Shown here: positions 7,748 through 17,081 of the stretch, in pieces
Layout: the number at the start of each line of letters is the position of its first letter
Position numbering within the stretch: position 1 is the stretch's first letter
Assembly: GCF_004366355.1 (NCBI RefSeq)
Contig: NZ_SODV01000001.1
Location: 124,001 to 188,000, forward strand
Direction: 5' to 3'
Origin: Dinghuibacter silviterrae
GTDB lineage: Bacteria > Bacteroidota > Bacteroidia > Chitinophagales > Chitinophagaceae
Length of the DNA: 64,000 bases
The notes under the pieces: model-generated
What the model was told of the DNA's origin: nothing
Database searches by the model: none
The model's input: only the letters and a program-made list of their open reading frames with translations
Program-made: the position numbers and the translations under genes

Positions 7748-8626
7748 ATGATCCACTTCAAGACCCTGACGGACATGCACCGCCAAAACGGTTTCCCGCC
7801 CCCGGAAAATCCCCTGCTAAGCATCATCCGCTGTAACGGCACGGTGGCCTGTCCGTTTGGCGAACAGGAGTTCACGGGTGACTTCTACATGATCGCCTTT
7901 AAAAAGCTGCGTTCCGGCGTCATCCGCTATGGGCGCACAACCTATGACCATGAGAACGGGTCCATGTTTTTTGTCAAACCACGACAGGTGATGCAATTCA
8001 GGGATGTACAAATGGAGGAAGATGCCTTTATGATCCTTTTGCATGAAGACCTCTTGACCGGGCACACCCTTTTCAATGAGCTGAAAAAGTATACGTTCTT
8101 CGAATACGAAACAAACGAGGCCTTGCACCTGTCCCCCAGGGAAGAAAAGATCATCTGGGAACTGTTCGACCAGATCGAAGCGGAGTACCGCAACAACGAG
8201 GACGAATACAGCAGGGACATCATCCTGACCCACATCAGCTCGATCCTGAAATACGCCCAGCGGTTTTACAAGCGGCAGTTCATTTCGCGTACGACCCTTT
8301 CGGGGGTAACCGTATCAAAATTCCAGGAAGTCCTGGCGGCGCACGGTAAGGAAGGCTTACCGACGGTGGGGTTGATGGCGTCCAGGCTGCACCTCTCCCC
8401 CCGCTACCTCAGCGACCTCCTCAAGGCCGAAACCGGGAAGACCGCCATAGAGCTCATCCATCTTTTCCTGATCGGGGAAGCGAAAAACCTGCTCAGGGGT
8501 GCGGACCAGACGGTGGCGGAGATCGCCTACAGCCTGGGGTTTGAAAACCTTCCGTATTTCTCGCGCCTGTTTAAGAAAGAAGTGGGGCTGAGCCCACAGC
8601 AGTATAAGAAGCAGCACCTGAACTAA
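7748..8626 (+). CDS. AraC family transcriptional regulator
   Basis: A 292-residue regulator with the same layout as the AraC protein at 1476. An N-terminal sensor domain (residues 1-180, with SMFFVKPRQVMQF at the barrel end) is followed by a C-terminal double helix-turn-helix: VGLMASRLHLSPRYLSDLLK, then VAEIAYSLGFENLPYFSRLF and the closing LSPQQYKK. The start MIHFKTLTD at 7748 aligns with the paralogue's start, so the in-frame GTG at 7715 is not used. It probably controls the upstream SDR gene. A strong hairpin follows the stop codon. Confidence 0.92.
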   Translation: MIHFKTLTDMHRQNGFPPPENPLLSIIRCNGTVACPFGEQEFTGDFYMIAFKKLRSGVIRYGRTTYDHENGSMFFVKPRQVMQFRDVQMEEDAFMILLHEDLLTGHTLFNELKKYTFFEYETNEALHLSPREEKIIWELFDQIEAEYRNNEDEYSRDIILTHISSILKYAQRFYKRQFISRTTLSGVTVSKFQEVLAAHGKEGLPTVGLMASRLHLSPRYLSDLLKAETGKTAIELIHLFLIGEAKNLLRGADQTVAEIAYSLGFENLPYFSRLFKKEVGLSPQQYKKQHLN

Positions 8627-8633
8627 AAAAATT

Positions 8634-8655
8634 GGCCCCGGCAAAAGCCGGGGCC
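8634..8655 (+). terminator. Hairpin terminator after AraC
   Basis: GGCCCCGGC and GCCGGGGCC form a perfect 9-bp stem around AAAA, starting 8 bases after the AraC stop codon. The downstream T tract is short (CTCGTTGTTTG). It sits between convergent genes and may also serve the SusD gene from the right. Confidence 0.75.
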
Positions 8656-8728
8656 TCTCGTTGTTTGCTCTTACTATTAACACCGCCTGCGGCGGCGCGG
8701 CCATTCGGCCGAACTATCGGAACCTTAA

Positions 8729-10324
8729 CTATCGTACATCCCAGAAAATCTTCGTCGTCCGCGTATCCTTGGAAGACACCGTCGCATAGTTCGAAGCATT
8801 GTACTCCGACTCGGTGGTGGGATACAACAAACGGGTAGGCGGCTGGGGTGCATCCCCATAGCTGGCCGTTGGGAAGGTCAGGGCGGGGTATTTGGTCCGC
8901 CTCAACTCCGCCCAGGCCTGGCCGGACTGGAGGATGAAAAAGTTTAACCAGTTTTGAGTACCGATCAGGGCGAGCTTGTGCGCCTGGGTTCCCGAATAGG
9001 CGATATTGGATCCCGCGATATACGCGTCGATGGAGGCCTGGGAAGGAGACGCCAGGGAGGCCCAGGTGCCCGCGCTCAGGATCTTGGATTGGTTGATCCC
9101 GTAGTAGAAGGCGACAGACTGGTTGATCCCGTTGGCATAAGCCGTGGCGGCGGAAGTAGAACCCGCGCCCCAGCGTTCGTTCGCTTCGGCAGTCAGGAAG
9201 CTGACTTCGGCGGCGGTGAACAGTACGCCGGGCACGTTGTAGTTATACATGAACGTAGCGGAATCGAACGTAGCCCATCCGCCATTGTCATAATCGGACA
9301 CCGTCCCATTGGTGGGGAACCCGTGATAAGCCTGGCCCCTTACCGAGTCCCAAAGGACGGCGGTACGCGGGTCATTGTTGGCTGCCATCAGTGTGTCCAG
9401 GAGATAGGCCGGGGCGTAGGGATTGGCCGTAAAAGCGCTCAGCAGATCACTCTTCAGCGTGGTAGGGCTTTCCTTCAGCGTCACGTTCATGGTATTGTCC
9501 GTGATCATCGGATAGGTCGTAGGGTCGGCCAGCATCGCCGTTACCTCGGTCTGCGCCTCCGACGTATTCTGATATGAGATCCGCATCAGGAGACGAAACC
9601 TCAGGGAATTGACATACCTCCGCCAAAGGGTAAGGCTGCCACCCAGCAGGATGTCCTGTTTTTGCAGGTTCGAAGACACTTCCGTGGACAGGGAGACCGT
9701 ATCGAAGAAAGTATTGAGCGTCTTCAGGTTGGCGATCAGGGTGTCATAGAGCCCTGCCGCGTCGTCGAATTTCGCATAAGAGACCGAACGGCTGCTGGTA
9801 TTCAGGGAGCCGGCCTGGGAGAAGGGAATATCCCCCCAAAGATCCACCATTTGAGCGGTCTGGTCCGCAAGAACGACCTGGGCACAAGCCAGGTAAACGT
9901 ATTGCTTGGCCTGTTCCGTAGCAGACAGGGCGGCATAAGTCGTTTGCATTTCCCGGTAGGTGCTCATGATGCCGGGACCGTTATAGTTGTAGTCGTACGA
10001 GGAACCGGAAGACGGTACGGAACCGGAATAGTAATCATCCCAGCGGTTCTGGTTGTACGTCATGGAGGGCACATACTCCTGGGTTGCCGGTGCGTTGACC
10101 GACAATTGGGAATACGCCCCGAGCGTCGGCAGCAGGAAGGTCGTATAGTCCCAGTAAGACGGGTGTATCCGCTTGTTGAGGTACATACCGCTCAACAGCT
10201 TGCTCAGGTCACCGGTCGTCGTCAGTTCCGGGTTGAGGTAGTCGCCCTCAATGGTCTTTTTGCAGGAGCTGAAAGACCCGGCCAGGACGAGGAGAAAAGA
10301 GGCACTTATCAAAAGTCGTTTCAT
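8729..10324 (-). CDS. SusD-like outer-membrane lipoprotein (system A)
   Basis: A 531-residue substrate-binding lipoprotein. The N-terminus MKRLLISASFLLVLAGSFSSC is a signal peptide with lipobox Cys21. The VDLWGDIPFSQA segment around residue 160 and the C-terminal AWAELRRTKYPAL motif are typical of the SusD/RagB 'SusD-like_2' branch. SusD lids cap the SusC barrel on the cell surface and bind the imported nutrient. It starts 24 bases after the SusC gene and is the last gene of system A. With no enzyme alongside, the substrate is unknown. Confidence 0.93.
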   Translation of the reverse strand: MKRLLISASFLLVLAGSFSSCKKTIEGDYLNPELTTTGDLSKLLSGMYLNKRIHPSYWDYTTFLLPTLGAYSQLSVNAPATQEYVPSMTYNQNRWDDYYSGSVPSSGSSYDYNYNGPGIMSTYREMQTTYAALSATEQAKQYVYLACAQVVLADQTAQMVDLWGDIPFSQAGSLNTSSRSVSYAKFDDAAGLYDTLIANLKTLNTFFDTVSLSTEVSSNLQKQDILLGGSLTLWRRYVNSLRFRLLMRISYQNTSEAQTEVTAMLADPTTYPMITDNTMNVTLKESPTTLKSDLLSAFTANPYAPAYLLDTLMAANNDPRTAVLWDSVRGQAYHGFPTNGTVSDYDNGGWATFDSATFMYNYNVPGVLFTAAEVSFLTAEANERWGAGSTSAATAYANGINQSVAFYYGINQSKILSAGTWASLASPSQASIDAYIAGSNIAYSGTQAHKLALIGTQNWLNFFILQSGQAWAELRRTKYPALTFPTASYGDAPQPPTRLLYPTTESEYNASNYATVSSKDTRTTKIFWDVR

Positions 10325-10348
10325 GATATTCTGTTTAGAATAAAAAAA

Positions 10349-13300
10349 TTAGAACCTGGCCTTTAAGCTAACACCCATGCTCCTGGTCGGGGCAGCGGCA
10401 CCGCCGTCGAGACCCTGGCTGAGCCAGGAGGAACCAACGGTTGCTTCCGGATCGATGCCATGGGGCAGCGTTTTGTAGAGATAGAACAGGTTCCTGCCGA
10501 TCAGCGACAACTGCAAACCCTGGAAATGGATCTTGGAAGTGATGGCCTTGGGGAGGTTGTAGCTCAGCGTAACCTCGCGGAATTTGATATAGCTGTTGTC
10601 GAATACGGCGTTCTGATACAAACCGGCCGTTTCCCAGTTGTAGGCATTCTCGTAGTACATGGCCGCCGTGATGACCTTGGTGTTCGTGGCACCGCTGGAG
10701 GTCACACCGGGGAGAATCACGCCATCGGTCCGGGTACCGGCAGAAGACGCGGTATAGTCGGCGTTGGCGTCGCTGTTGACGACATAGGGAATACCACCGT
10801 GCGCGGCATCACGATATTGGAGCGTGTTCTTGTACATCCCGGACCCGATCTGATAATAGGTGGGGATAGACACCATTTTACCCCCAAAACGATAGTCGAG
10901 GGTGAAGTCCAGGGAGAATTCCTTGTAGGAGAAGGAGTTTGAAAAACCGCCTACGACCTTGGGCATGATGTTCCCCGCGTACTGATAGGCATTGGTATTG
11001 ACGGTATAAAAACCATAGTCGTCGATGACGGCGTTTCCTTTGGCGTCCGTTGCCTTGGGATGTACATAGATATTCCCCAGGGGATCACCCACCTTGCCGC
11101 GGATGATCAGGTATCCGCCGTCCTGGCTGCTGAAATCCAGCGTGCTCAAACCATTCGGAAGCGCGACCAGCTTATTCTTGTTGATGGCGAAATTGAACCG
11201 GCTCGTCCAGCGGAAGTCGCGCCTGTTGATGATTTGCCCGGTGATAGCTGCCTCGATCCCGTAGTTCGACAGGTTGCCCGCATTGGCCAGGACCGAAGAA
11301 GCCCCGACAGAGGTAGCGGTCGACAACGTCAGGATCTGGTGGTTGACCTTGTTGTTGTAATACGATACGTCCAAACCGATCCGGTCGTTCAGCATCCGTG
11401 TTTCAAGCCCGAATTCGGCCTCGCGTTTCTGTTCGCTGGTGATACTGTTGTTCCCGAAACCGCTGCTGTTGGAAGCCTGGAACAACAGGTTGGTGTTGTT
11501 ATAGGTAAGGGCAGACTGGTTGTAGGCGACGTTGGCCTGGTAAATACCGGGATGGTTCCCCACCAACCCCCAGGAGCCCCGGAGCTTGGCATAGTTGAAG
11601 AACGTCGGCAGCTTGACAACGTCGCTAAGAATAAAACCGCCGTTGAAGGAGGGATACAAATAGCTGTTGTTGGCCGCGGGAAGGGTGGAGGACGACTCGT
11701 AACGGCCGGTCCCTTCCAGGTACAGGAAACTTTTGTAGTTCAGGTCCAGTATACCAAAGCCGGCCACATCCACCTGTTCCTGACGGTAAGCGTTGGAGGA
11801 AACGGCGCCGGCGGAATTGCTGATGCTAAAGAAATCCTCGTCCTGCAAACCGTTCGTGGTCCCCGTGTTCTGGTAATGATAGACCATTTTACGGGCTGTA
11901 TAACCGGCGCTGGCGCTCAGGCTCAGGTCGTTGTTGATCTTGGGGCTGTACGTGATCAAACCATCTCCATAGAAGATGTTGAACGTATTGCTGGTCACCC
12001 CGTAATAACCTGTATACCCCAGCGATGCAGGTTGTGTGTTGTGGTCTTTCTCTTCGATCCCCAGGCTGGTGAAGTCACCACCGACGCGGCCGCGGATCTT
12101 CAGGTCATCGGTTAGCCCGACATTCAGGGTAAGGCTGTTGATAAACCGGTTCTGGGATTCATTGTAGCTGTCCCTCAGCTGCGTCCACAGGTAATCCAGG
12201 AGGTTCGTGGCGCGGATGTTGTAGGCCAGCTTCTGGTTTTGGTCATAAGAGTTGTTCGAGGGCAGGACATATTTATACCCATCCGTCGTCTGGTAGTGAT
12301 CGAAATACGCACTCATATCGTCCGCCCGGCTGAAAAAACCGCCGTAGGAACCGAAGATCTGCCCCATCTGGTAGGTCCGGTTGTGCGTAAACGTATTGTT
12401 ATAGGTCGATACCAGGTCCACGCTGACCCGGTTGTTGAGCTTCAGGGTCCCGTTGAAGTTGAAGTTGTTCTTGTTCAGGTTTGTCCCGGGCATGATGCTC
12501 TTGTAGTCGAAACGCGTATAGGACAACCGGAAGTTTCCGTTGTCCCCCGCACCCGAAATGGCCGCGTTGGCGGTGGAATTATACCCCGTGCTGAAAAAGT
12601 CTTTGAAGTTGTTGGGGTGCGCGACATACTTGCGGAAAGTTCCGTCCCAGTAGCGTACGGTGGAACCGTCGAACTTCGGACCGAATTCCGCATAAGAGCG
12701 CCAATAAGGGTGGTGGAAAGTGTCCGCGGTGGCCCAACCGGTCGCGTCGGCGATGCCGTTGGCTACGTTGGTCTGTGCGTCATACCCCGGGCCATACTCG
12801 TTCTGATAGTCCGGTTGGTAAGCCAGCTTTTCCATGGTGGCTGTATAGTTGAAGTCCACACCCAGCCCGCGGGATTTGGAACCCTTCTTCGTCGTGATGA
12901 CCATGACCCCGTTCGTTGCTTCGGATCCATAAAGGGCGGATGCGCTTGCTCCTTTCAGGATGGTAATGCTTTCGATATCATCCGGGTTGATGTCCAGCAC
13001 GCCGTTGGCCTCGATGCGCTGATCGCTCCAGTACCCGTTGTTGTTGGACCCGTTCCCGGAATTGCCGGACAGGTCATTATACAACCGGATAGGTACCCCG
13101 TCCACCACGTACAGCGGCTGGGTATTCAAACCGATGGAAGACACCCCGCGGATCTGTACCGACACCGCGCTGCTCGCACCCCCGGGTGCCGTAGAGATCT
13201 TGACCCCGGCGGCCTTCCCGTACAAAGCGGAAGCAAAGTTGGTGCTCCCGCTCTCGGTAATGTCTTTGGCAGAAACCGTACTTACAGCATACCCCAGCGC

Positions 13301-13651
13301 GCGGGCTTGCTTTTTAATGCCGAGAGAGGTCACCACGACCTCACCCAGCTCCGCATGCGCGGCACCCAGGGCGACAGATAAATCGGGAGAACCCGCTTTT
13401 ACTTCCTGGGCGGCATATCCTACGCCACTAAATACCAGGACGTCTTTCGCGGAAGCCTGCACCTGGTAGTGCCCATTGGCGTCCGTGACGGCGCCCGTCC
13501 TGGTTCCTTTCAGGGTCACGGAAATGCCCGGGAGGGCAGCTCCCGCACTATCCCGCACCGTCCCCGAGACGGTCCTCTTCTGCCCGAAGGCTGCCAGGCT
13601 CCCCAGACATAGGAGCGCAAAAAGCAAAAGGAAATTTTTGGATTTTCCCAT
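10349..13651 (-). CDS. SusC/RagA-type TonB-dependent transporter (system A)
   Basis: A 1,100-residue outer-membrane barrel. The start at 13651 (MGKSKNFLLLFALL) opens a clean signal peptide ending near AAFGQ; a longer in-frame start 45 bases upstream would add a non-signal extension. Residues 25-100 are a carboxypeptidase-regulatory-like beta domain (VSGTVRDSAGAALPG). The plug follows, with QIRGVSSIGLNTQPLYVVDG and GSEATNGVMVITTKKG, both hallmarks of SusC. It pairs with the SusD gene downstream. It differs from the SusC proteins of systems B and C, which share an LNPQD-VENI/V variant and NQALIVLDG. A ROK regulator lies 103 bases upstream on the same strand. Confidence 0.96.
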   Translation of the reverse strand: MGKSKNFLLLFALLCLGSLAAFGQKRTVSGTVRDSAGAALPGISVTLKGTRTGAVTDANGHYQVQASAKDVLVFSGVGYAAQEVKAGSPDLSVALGAAHAELGEVVVTSLGIKKQARALGYAVSTVSAKDITESGSTNFASALYGKAAGVKISTAPGGASSAVSVQIRGVSSIGLNTQPLYVVDGVPIRLYNDLSGNSGNGSNNNGYWSDQRIEANGVLDINPDDIESITILKGASASALYGSEATNGVMVITTKKGSKSRGLGVDFNYTATMEKLAYQPDYQNEYGPGYDAQTNVANGIADATGWATADTFHHPYWRSYAEFGPKFDGSTVRYWDGTFRKYVAHPNNFKDFFSTGYNSTANAAISGAGDNGNFRLSYTRFDYKSIMPGTNLNKNNFNFNGTLKLNNRVSVDLVSTYNNTFTHNRTYQMGQIFGSYGGFFSRADDMSAYFDHYQTTDGYKYVLPSNNSYDQNQKLAYNIRATNLLDYLWTQLRDSYNESQNRFINSLTLNVGLTDDLKIRGRVGGDFTSLGIEEKDHNTQPASLGYTGYYGVTSNTFNIFYGDGLITYSPKINNDLSLSASAGYTARKMVYHYQNTGTTNGLQDEDFFSISNSAGAVSSNAYRQEQVDVAGFGILDLNYKSFLYLEGTGRYESSSTLPAANNSYLYPSFNGGFILSDVVKLPTFFNYAKLRGSWGLVGNHPGIYQANVAYNQSALTYNNTNLLFQASNSSGFGNNSITSEQKREAEFGLETRMLNDRIGLDVSYYNNKVNHQILTLSTATSVGASSVLANAGNLSNYGIEAAITGQIINRRDFRWTSRFNFAINKNKLVALPNGLSTLDFSSQDGGYLIIRGKVGDPLGNIYVHPKATDAKGNAVIDDYGFYTVNTNAYQYAGNIMPKVVGGFSNSFSYKEFSLDFTLDYRFGGKMVSIPTYYQIGSGMYKNTLQYRDAAHGGIPYVVNSDANADYTASSAGTRTDGVILPGVTSSGATNTKVITAAMYYENAYNWETAGLYQNAVFDNSYIKFREVTLSYNLPKAITSKIHFQGLQLSLIGRNLFYLYKTLPHGIDPEATVGSSWLSQGLDGGAAAPTRSMGVSLKARF

Positions 13652-13754
13652 AACAGTTGGATTGATTTTAATTATACAGCAAAACCGTTTTAGCATAGGG
13701 ACAAAGGGCTCCCCTTACCCGTAGGTATCTAAAAAAATGTAAGATCGATTGGGA

Positions 13755-14924
13755 TCAGTAGTGATGATCCATTACCAGGGCAGCTGCCCCGATGATGGCC
13801 GCATTGTAGCCCAGCGTCGAGACCTGTATGCTCGTGCCGGATGCAAGGCGGGGTATGCAGTGTTCATTTAATGCTTGCTGGATCGGTGTCTGCCAAAGGA
13901 TGCCGGGTGAAGCGCCCCTGCCGCTCAGGATGATCGTTTCCGGGTTCAGCAGGTGGATCAGCACCGCCGCTCCCCGCCCGAGGGTATATCCCGCTTCCGA
14001 CAAAAGACCTATGGCAAATTGGTCGCCCCGGCGCGCAGCCTCGGTGACGGCCTCCATATCCTCTTCGTGGTGGCTTTCCGACAACCTCCTGATCAAGGAC
14101 TGTTTGCCTTGTTTCAATCCTTCCCTTGCCTTGTCCAACACCACCAGCAATGATGCTTCCGTTTCCAGACATCCCCTTTTTCCACAACTGCAGATCTTGC
14201 CGTTAAGGAACAAGGGTAGATGACTAAACTCACCGGCAAATCCATTCTCCCCCCTGAACAATTCCGAATTCAGCACCAAACCCAGCCCTATGCCCCAGCT
14301 TATGTTGATCACCATCGCCGTTTTCCTATCTCGCGCTGCACCGAACTTTAGTTCCGCCAGGGCGATAAGGCTGGAGTCGTTACCAATAAAAACAGGCAGT
14401 TGGAGCCTGTCTTCCATATATGCTGTCAGCGTACCCGAAGGCGCCGCCAAAAAAGTAAAATTCACCCCCTTGATCGGGTCCACAAACCCCGGCATCCCGA
14501 TGCCAACCCCCGCGATCCTTCCCCGGTCCACCCCCGATGCCCGGATCACGTCATCGATCCGGTCCGTCAACTCCTGTAAGGAGCGGGGATTATCTTCCAG
14601 GGGCAGTTCGAACTTTTCCAACGCCCCCAGGGGTTTGTTATACATATCCAGGAGGACGATCCGGGTGATAAACTGATCCACCGCGACCGACACGACATAC
14701 ATCACATCGGGTCTGAGGGCGTACCTCAGGCTTCGCCTTCCCCCGGTGGAAGGCGCCAGGCCGGTGTCCACCGCATAGCCTTCTTCCACCAGTTCATTGA
14801 GAATTTTGGTCACTATGGGCAGACTTTTGCCAACTCGGTCGCTTAGCTCTGCGCAGGAAAGCGACTCAGAAAAATATAATTGCTGGATTATACTTTTTCG
14901 ATATGACAAATGCTTCTCACCCAT
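13755..14924 (-). CDS. ROK family protein with N-terminal helix-turn-helix (NagC/XylR-type repressor)
   Basis: A 389-residue protein when started at MGEKHLSYRK (14924). Residues 5-60 hold a winged helix (LSCAELSDRVGKSLPIVTKILNEL). The rest is the ROK sugar-kinase fold: GVGIGMPGFVD, ND at 182-183 (Asp183 is the kinase catalytic position and is retained), GFAGEFSHLP, and the zinc motif CSCGKRGC at 245-252. ROK repressors with a helix-turn-helix bind sugars or sugar phosphates and release DNA. Its place just upstream of and co-directional with SusC/SusD system A makes a sugar-responsive control of that system likely but unproven. Confidence 0.92.
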   Translation of the reverse strand: MGEKHLSYRKSIIQQLYFSESLSCAELSDRVGKSLPIVTKILNELVEEGYAVDTGLAPSTGGRRSLRYALRPDVMYVVSVAVDQFITRIVLLDMYNKPLGALEKFELPLEDNPRSLQELTDRIDDVIRASGVDRGRIAGVGIGMPGFVDPIKGVNFTFLAAPSGTLTAYMEDRLQLPVFIGNDSSLIALAELKFGAARDRKTAMVINISWGIGLGLVLNSELFRGENGFAGEFSHLPLFLNGKICSCGKRGCLETEASLLVVLDKAREGLKQGKQSLIRRLSESHHEEDMEAVTEAARRGDQFAIGLLSEAGYTLGRGAAVLIHLLNPETIILSGRGASPGILWQTPIQQALNEHCIPRLASGTSIQVSTLGYNAAIIGAAALVMDHHY

Positions 14925-15067
14925 TGAGCGAATATACGCTCTTAGATTTCTCAATACTTTAACTAAGGTAGAGAAACTTTATAAAAAAATAATAGAAGTA
15001 TGCAAACTTTTTAAAAAAATAGACAAGATCGGTGTAAACGGCGACAAAATAGGTAAACCCTCGGTGC

Positions 15068-15448
15068 TTAAGGCTGCGTCTGCCGGTCATAGTTCAACAT
15101 CCAGGTGAGCCCAAACCTATCCCTGACCACCCCAAAAAGGGCGCCCCAGGTCTGGGTCATAAGGTCGCAAACGACCTCACCATTGATGGACAATCGTTGG
15201 AAAAAAACATGGATCTCCTCCTCGCTGCCGCAATTCAGGGACAGGGAAATAGAATTTCCCTGGATAAGGGTGTAGGGGCCATGCATGTCGGACCCCATCA
15301 GCAAAAGGTCGCCTTTGCTTAAGGAAGCGTGGACAATACGCTGTCCGCCCTCTACCAGTTCAAGATCGGCCCCCAGACACTCCTTGTAAAACGTCATCGC
15401 CTCCCTGCAACGGCCGTTGAAGTGAATATAGGCGTGTATTTGCGTCAT
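15068..15448 (-). CDS. VOC-superfamily protein (PhnB-like)
   Basis: A 126-residue protein of the glyoxalase/bleomycin-resistance fold, PhnB-like branch. It starts MTQIHAYIHFNGRCREAMTFYKECLG, the standard opening of this branch, and ends WGALFGVVRDRFGLTWMLN, also typical. The start at 15448 is chosen over an upstream in-frame ATG because it matches the family start exactly. Members bind a metal and small molecules, but most have no assigned reaction. No operon partner is evident: the ROK gene ends in its own unit on one side and the DUF4397-like lipoprotein gene on the other is 76 bases away. Confidence 0.9.
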   Translation of the reverse strand: MTQIHAYIHFNGRCREAMTFYKECLGADLELVEGGQRIVHASLSKGDLLLMGSDMHGPYTLIQGNSISLSLNCGSEEEIHVFFQRLSINGEVVCDLMTQTWGALFGVVRDRFGLTWMLNYDRQTQP

Positions 15449-15524
15449 TGTACAAAAGTACCGGCACGTAAGCGGCCTGGTAGCGGCAAAAATGGACAAC
15501 TTAGCGGTGCATTTGGGACAAGGG

Positions 15525-16211
15525 CTAGTACTGCGCCGTCAGTACATTCAAGTACAAGCTATCCTTCGGCCCGTCGATAAAAATGGTATAGGCCACTCCG
15601 CTCTGGAACCCGACCTGCGACGCACTCCCCAGGGTCGTATCCGTACCCGCTTTTTTGACCGTAACCGTATAGTAACCATACGCATACGCATTAAATGCGT
15701 TAAAGTCCGGCTGGGTGATATTGTCGGCCGGGGTCCGGGCGGACTGAACCTTGTTGCCGGCCAGGTACAGGTCGACGGCGCCTGCACTGGGGCTCATGTT
15801 AAAAAAGCGGTAGTACGCCTGGCCGGAGGCGACGGCGGAGAAGTCATCCTGAATCTTGACCACCTTGGCGGATCCATTCACGGAATCATTATACAGGAGC
15901 AGCGTGTAAAATTGGGCGGTATCATAGGCGGAGCTTGGTATGTCGCCCAGGACCGTACCCGTGGACGTCTTGAACTTGACGTCATAAGTAACCGGGTAAA
16001 AATGGCCGTAAGAACCGGAAAATTGGAGCGGATTCAACAGGGTAGATGCCAGGGAGTCATTGAAATACAATTCCGCCGCCGGCGAGTAGTAGGCCAGGTG
16101 CAAAAAGGAGATATAGGCGTATTGCTGGTTGGAATTGTTCGTATTGGAGGGCGTCTTGAGACAGGAACCGAAGAACAACAACAAACAAGCAAACGAAAGG
16201 AGGCGTTTCAT
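15525..16211 (-). CDS. DUF4397-like lipoprotein
   Basis: A 228-residue surface or periplasmic lipoprotein: MKRLLSFACLLLFFGSC gives a lipobox at Cys17. The body is all-beta and resembles DUF4397 proteins: YISFLHLAYYSPAAELYFND, then FYTLLLYNDSVNGSAKVVKIQDD, YYRFFNMSPSAGAVDLYLAG and a final VAYTIFIDG. Such domains are cohesin-like beta sandwiches of unknown binding partner. It follows the MORN/TonB-C-like gene by 97 bases on the same strand, at the end of the group downstream of SusC/SusD system B. Confidence 0.75.
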   Translation of the reverse strand: MKRLLSFACLLLFFGSCLKTPSNTNNSNQQYAYISFLHLAYYSPAAELYFNDSLASTLLNPLQFSGSYGHFYPVTYDVKFKTSTGTVLGDIPSSAYDTAQFYTLLLYNDSVNGSAKVVKIQDDFSAVASGQAYYRFFNMSPSAGAVDLYLAGNKVQSARTPADNITQPDFNAFNAYAYGYYTVTVKKAGTDTTLGSASQVGFQSGVAYTIFIDGPKDSLYLNVLTAQY

Positions 16212-16308
16212 CATGACGAGCATTTTGCGTTATAAACGCTTCCCGGCGCTGAAATGTTGGGCCTCCGGCGCCTTTTGTTGCGGCGGCGGCCACTAATTTT
16301 CGCGGCCA

Positions 16309-17070
16309 TTAATTTTCCTGGACCGAATGCCGGGTGACATTCCCATTCGAACCGCCCATCCCCGGCCGGTGATCCACCGTGATCGGTACGCTGTATACGA
16401 TCGTACTGCGGACGGGCTTGCCATTGACCCGGGCGGCCGTGAATTCGTAAGCGTCGGCCGGCAGGTGGTTGATCTCCCGTTCCTGGATGATCTCCTGCAC
16501 GGTGGGACCGACGTACATCACCTTCCATTTGAGGAGTTTTCCCGTCTCCGAAATGGTAAACATATAAGTCATTTTTACGTCGGACGAAATGCCCTTCAGG
16601 TCCGGCGGATAGTCCCGGGGGTCGAACAACAGCAGGAAGCCATAGTTCACACCCCCTATCTTCCGGGGCGGCAGCACGGTATCCGTTTCATCCGTGATCG
16701 CTTCCACCGAATATTGGGTGGCGACGAACGTATTGACGTCCGTGGTATCGAACAGTAAGGTATCCTTGCTGAAATCGTATTGCTGTACAAGGACGCCCCC
16801 GTCGTAGTATTCCCATACGCCTACCTTTTTGTTGTCCTTGTAGTGACCCTTGACGAGCTGTTCCTTTTTGTTGGTTTCCACGCTATACAGGCCATCCTTG
16901 TCTTTGTGACTATAGGCATCCGCCTCATAGATCTCCCACAGGTAACGGGAAACACCCCGGCGAATCGTTCTGATCAGTTTCTCGGAACCCGGGTCGCCTT
17001 TTACCGTTTCCTGGGCCCAGGCGCCGGTGGTGATACCGCATAATAAAAGGAGGAGCATAATGAATTTCAT
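16309..17070 (-). CDS. Secreted protein with MORN-like and TonB-C-like regions
   Basis: A 253-residue protein with a signal peptide (MKFIMLLLLLCGITTGAWAQ). Residues 70-100 contain KGHYKDNKKVGVWEYYDGG, a MORN/YwqK-type repeat. The C-terminal part (MTYMFTISETGKLLKWKV to ARVNGKPVRSTIVYSVPITV) resembles the C-terminal domain of TonB-like energy transducers that many Bacteroidota attach to YwqK-like repeats. There is no transmembrane anchor beyond the signal, so an energy-transducing role is doubtful. It begins 11 bases after the thioredoxin-fold lipoprotein gene, which implies co-transcription. Confidence 0.6.
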   Translation of the reverse strand: MKFIMLLLLLCGITTGAWAQETVKGDPGSEKLIRTIRRGVSRYLWEIYEADAYSHKDKDGLYSVETNKKEQLVKGHYKDNKKVGVWEYYDGGVLVQQYDFSKDTLLFDTTDVNTFVATQYSVEAITDETDTVLPPRKIGGVNYGFLLLFDPRDYPPDLKGISSDVKMTYMFTISETGKLLKWKVMYVGPTVQEIIQEREINHLPADAYEFTAARVNGKPVRSTIVYSVPITVDHRPGMGGSNGNVTRHSVQEN

Positions 17071-17081
17071 GTCTATGACGA

